A DNA stretch of 36,014 nt. It comes from Pseudomonadota bacterium. Its GTDB lineage: Bacteria > Myxococcota_A > Polyangia > Haliangiales > Haliangiaceae. The position numbers and the translations under genes are program-made. The stretch spans positions 1-36,014 of the forward strand of contig JAKSDA010000015.1 of assembly GCA_022360315.1 (NCBI GenBank), read 5' to 3'. The notes below the pieces were generated by a model. The model was not told the origin of the DNA. It did no database searches and saw nothing but the letters and a program-made list of their open reading frames with translations. This document shows positions 33,724-36,014 of this stretch, piece by piece (the first letter of the stretch is position 1; every line of letters begins with the position of its first letter).

Positions 33724-36014
33724 ATGATGTCGATGAAGTCCACAGAGAGAAACCAGGCGATCAAATGGTTGTTCGAGCAGGCTGTGGATCTGGATCCTGA
33801 ACAGCGGGCAGGGTTTCTCGAGCGAGCCTGCCCCGATGATTCAGGGCTGCGGCGCAAGCTCGATAAATTACTCGCGGCTGCCGATCGTTCGGGGGGGGGG
33901 CAGCTGTCCGAGCTTTTCGAGCCCGGGCGAGAAGAGCAGTATTCCACTCGATCGCGGCGAGAACATTCTGCCCCCGCAACAGGCCGGTCCAGCTCCAGCG
34001 ACGACGCCGACACTCCCCGCGTCGGCGACCGAATCGAGCACTACGAGCTGATTCGCATGCTCGGCCGCGGCGGTATGGGCTTGGTGTATGTGGCCCGCGA
34101 TATCCGATTGGGCCGTCGAGTTGCCATCAAGTTCATGGCCTACCGAGACGAGTCACTGGCAGCCCGCTTTCTGACCGAGGCCCGCGCCACGGCCCAGTGC
34201 AAGCACGACAATATCGTGGCGATCTTTGATATCGGCGAGTCACAGGGGTATTCGTACATGGTCCTCGAATACATTGAGGGAATCACGTTACGCGAGTGGC
34301 TGACCGAACGTCATCGTGGACAAGAGAGCGATACGAGTGCTACCACGCGGCGTTCAGAACCGGTTTCCATGGTCCAGGCAGTCGAGCTGGTCGTGCCGGT
34401 TGTTCGAGCTCTCGAATACGCCCACGCGCGGGGTATGGTGCATCGCGATCTCAAGCCTGAAAACATCATGCTCGGCAACGATGGTGCCATCAAGGTCCTC
34501 GATCTCGGCGTCGCCAAAGTGCTCGAACAACCAGCTCTATCCAGTGGGTCACAGGGCGAGCTGCACGGCATTCAGGTAGAACGCGACTTCGCGACTCGCA
34601 CCGGTTCGTTGGTCGGCACCCCGCCGTATATGTCGCCCGAGCAATGGAATGGCGAGGACATCGACGCGCGCAGCGACCTGTGGGCGATGGGGATCATTCT
34701 GTGGGAAGTTCTGACGGGCGACCATCCGCTGGCGCCTCTGTCGACCTTGCGACTCATGGACGTCGACGATCTCACTCGCTCCATGCCCGCGATATCCGAA
34801 CGGCGTCGGGATATCGGTCGGCTCGCCGACATCATAGACAGCTGCTTGTGCAAGCGCAAAGCCGGGCGTATTCCGTCGGCAGTAGCGCTCCTCGAAGAGC
34901 TCGAACCTCTACTGCGTGAAGGGCGACGCACCGGGCTGGCCAGCGGCAATGCCGGCGACGAGGAGGCCAATCCCTACGCCGGGGTGGCAGCATTTCAGGA
35001 GGCTGATGCTGCGCGCTTTTTTGGCCGCGAGCGCGATAGTGTCAGCCTTATGACCAGGCTGCGGCATCACCGAATGATCGCCGTGGTCGGCCCATCGGGC
35101 GCGGGCAAGTCGTCGTTCATCCGCGCCGGGGTCATCCCGGCCCTGAAACGCTCGGGGCCCCGATGGGAAGCGTTCATCGTGCGGCCCGGACGCGAGCCCC
35201 TGCTGGCCCTGGCCAATGTGTTGCTCGAGATAGCTTCGAACCACAGCGGCGAACCAGGAGCGGCCGACCCCGGCCAGTCCGACGCGGACCGACAAACGGC
35301 CCATGTCGCCACCTTGCGCCGCCAGCCCGGTTACCTGGGAGCTGCGCTGCGGCGTCGCTCTGGCCAGCGGCAGGCCCGCATCCTGCTCTTTGTCGACCAG
35401 TTCGAAGAACTCTACACACTGGGAGCCGACCGCCAGACCCGGACCGCGTTTGTCGGCGCCCTGGAAGGCGTCGCCGATGATGTTTCGTCGCCGTTGCGCG
35501 TGGTCCTCTCACTGCGTTCTGACTTTCTCGACCGAGTGACCGAGGACCGCGGGTTTTCCAGCGAGCTGTCCGAGGGCCTTTGGCTCTTGCCACCCATGGG
35601 CCGTGATGAGCAGCGCCAAGCCCTCACCTTGCCACTGGAGGCGACCGGCTATCGCTTTGAGAGCGACGATATGATCGAGGCCGCACTCGATGCGCTCGAA
35701 CTCACTCGAAGTCCTTTACCGCTCTTGCAGTTCACCGCAGCCCATCTGTGGGACGCCCGCGATCGCAAACGTCGGCTGATCACGGAGGACAGCTACAGCG
35801 AACTGGGTGGTGTGGCCGGTACTCTGGCCGCTCACGCCGACGCAGTACTGACCGGATTCTCTGCGCCCGACCGGCGACTGGCGCGCCTGATCGTCACCAA
35901 CCTGGTTACCGAGGAGCGGACCCGCGCAGTTGTCAGCGCGTCCGAGCTTCGTGCCCTGGCACCGGATCGGATGGGCGACGCGCTCGAACACGTCATACAG
36001 AATTTGGCCAGAGC
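33724..36014 (+). CDS. Ser/Thr protein kinase fused to an nSTAND ATPase (3' end outside window)
   Basis: From the ATG at 33724 (33727 and 33733 are alternatives; GGA lies just upstream) the frame stays open to the window end, giving 763 codons of a larger protein. Residues ~10-55 form the helical leader often found before such kinases (AVDLDPEQRAGFLERAC). The kinase domain runs from about 106 to 390, with glycine loop LGRGGMGLVY, Lys in VAIKF, HRDLKPEN and GTPPYMSPEQ; DFG is replaced by DLG (KVLDLGVAK), which is common in active family members. From ~430 an nSTAND-type NTPase begins (NPYAGVAAFQ, FFGRERD), with Walker A GPSGAGKSS and Walker B-like ILLFVDQFEEL. WD40 or TPR repeats usually follow in this architecture, but here they would lie beyond the window. 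A ten-G run sits at 33891-33900 inside the gene. Such fusions act as signal-integrating switches. Confidence 0.9.
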   Translation, partial: MMSMKSTERNQAIKWLFEQAVDLDPEQRAGFLERACPDDSGLRRKLDKLLAAADRSGGGQLSELFEPGREEQYSTRSRREHSAPATGRSSSSDDADTPRVGDRIEHYELIRMLGRGGMGLVYVARDIRLGRRVAIKFMAYRDESLAARFLTEARATAQCKHDNIVAIFDIGESQGYSYMVLEYIEGITLREWLTERHRGQESDTSATTRRSEPVSMVQAVELVVPVVRALEYAHARGMVHRDLKPENIMLGNDGAIKVLDLGVAKVLEQPALSSGSQGELHGIQVERDFATRTGSLVGTPPYMSPEQWNGEDIDARSDLWAMGIILWEVLTGDHPLAPLSTLRLMDVDDLTRSMPAISERRRDIGRLADIIDSCLCKRKAGRIPSAVALLEELEPLLREGRRTGLASGNAGDEEANPYAGVAAFQEADAARFFGRERDSVSLMTRLRHHRMIAVVGPSGAGKSSFIRAGVIPALKRSGPRWEAFIVRPGREPLLALANVLLEIASNHSGEPGAADPGQSDADRQTAHVATLRRQPGYLGAALRRRSGQRQARILLFVDQFEELYTLGADRQTRTAFVGALEGVADDVSSPLRVVLSLRSDFLDRVTEDRGFSSELSEGLWLLPPMGRDEQRQALTLPLEATGYRFESDDMIEAALDALELTRSPLPLLQFTAAHLWDARDRKRRLITEDSYSELGGVAGTLAAHADAVLTGFSAPDRRLARLIVTNLVTEERTRAVVSASELRALAPDRMGDALEHVIQNLAR

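Overview
The window reads as chromosomal DNA from a GC-rich predatory or social deltaproteobacterium, most likely a member of Myxococcota. Supporting signs are a MYXO-CTERM-like tail on a secreted protein, many lipoproteins, cysteine-rich secreted repeat proteins, two large Hanks-type Ser/Thr kinases (one fused to an nSTAND ATPase), a bacterial caspase, and an ECF sigma factor. I see no rRNA, tRNA, CRISPR array, transposase or phage gene. The placement rests on gene content only; no marker gene is present.

Layout. Bases 1-842 hold no convincing gene and include an unusually AT-rich island. Bases 843-4784 are a tight four-gene operon: ECF sigma factor, membrane anti-sigma-like zinc-finger protein with a periplasmic domain, exported caspase with an outer-membrane barrel-like tail, and a cysteine-rich lipoprotein. 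Every junction overlaps by 1-4 bases or nearly so. A convergent Ser/Thr kinase (4905-7238) follows, then a nested tandem-repeat array, an MCP-like membrane transducer (7701-8990) and an FAD monooxygenase (9026-10300). A lipoprotein (minus strand) and a small six-cysteine membrane-anchored protein are divergently arranged at 10.3-11.7 kb.

Bases 11848-20419 are a minus-strand series. In order of transcription these are a sulfotransferase, a GMC oxidoreductase, a lipoprotein, a secreted protein with a phosphohistidine domain followed by an ATP-grasp domain (the order seen in glucan water dikinases), and a secreted metallophosphoesterase with a PQQ-type propeller. They may be partly co-transcribed, but the intergenic hairpins suggest internal breaks. 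An uncharacterised basic-N-terminus protein (20646-21659) is divergent from them. A secreted M28 peptidase with TolB-like and PDZ parts and a zinc finger-histone fold protein (24615-25259) lie on the minus strand.

From 25.7 to 29.1 kb a plus-strand run encodes a cysteine-rich beta-helix lipoprotein, an alpha/beta hydrolase and a TauE/SafE-type transporter, converging on an orphan iron-type substrate-binding lipoprotein. The right end holds a lipoprotein of seven ~107-residue ASH/Hydin-like repeats and a kinase-nSTAND fusion that runs off the window.

The two most notable items are the ECF/anti-sigma/caspase/lipoprotein operon, which looks like a self-contained envelope signalling and proteolysis module, and the zinc finger-histone fold protein, whose C-terminus carries the RKT-x4-D signature of archaeal histones.
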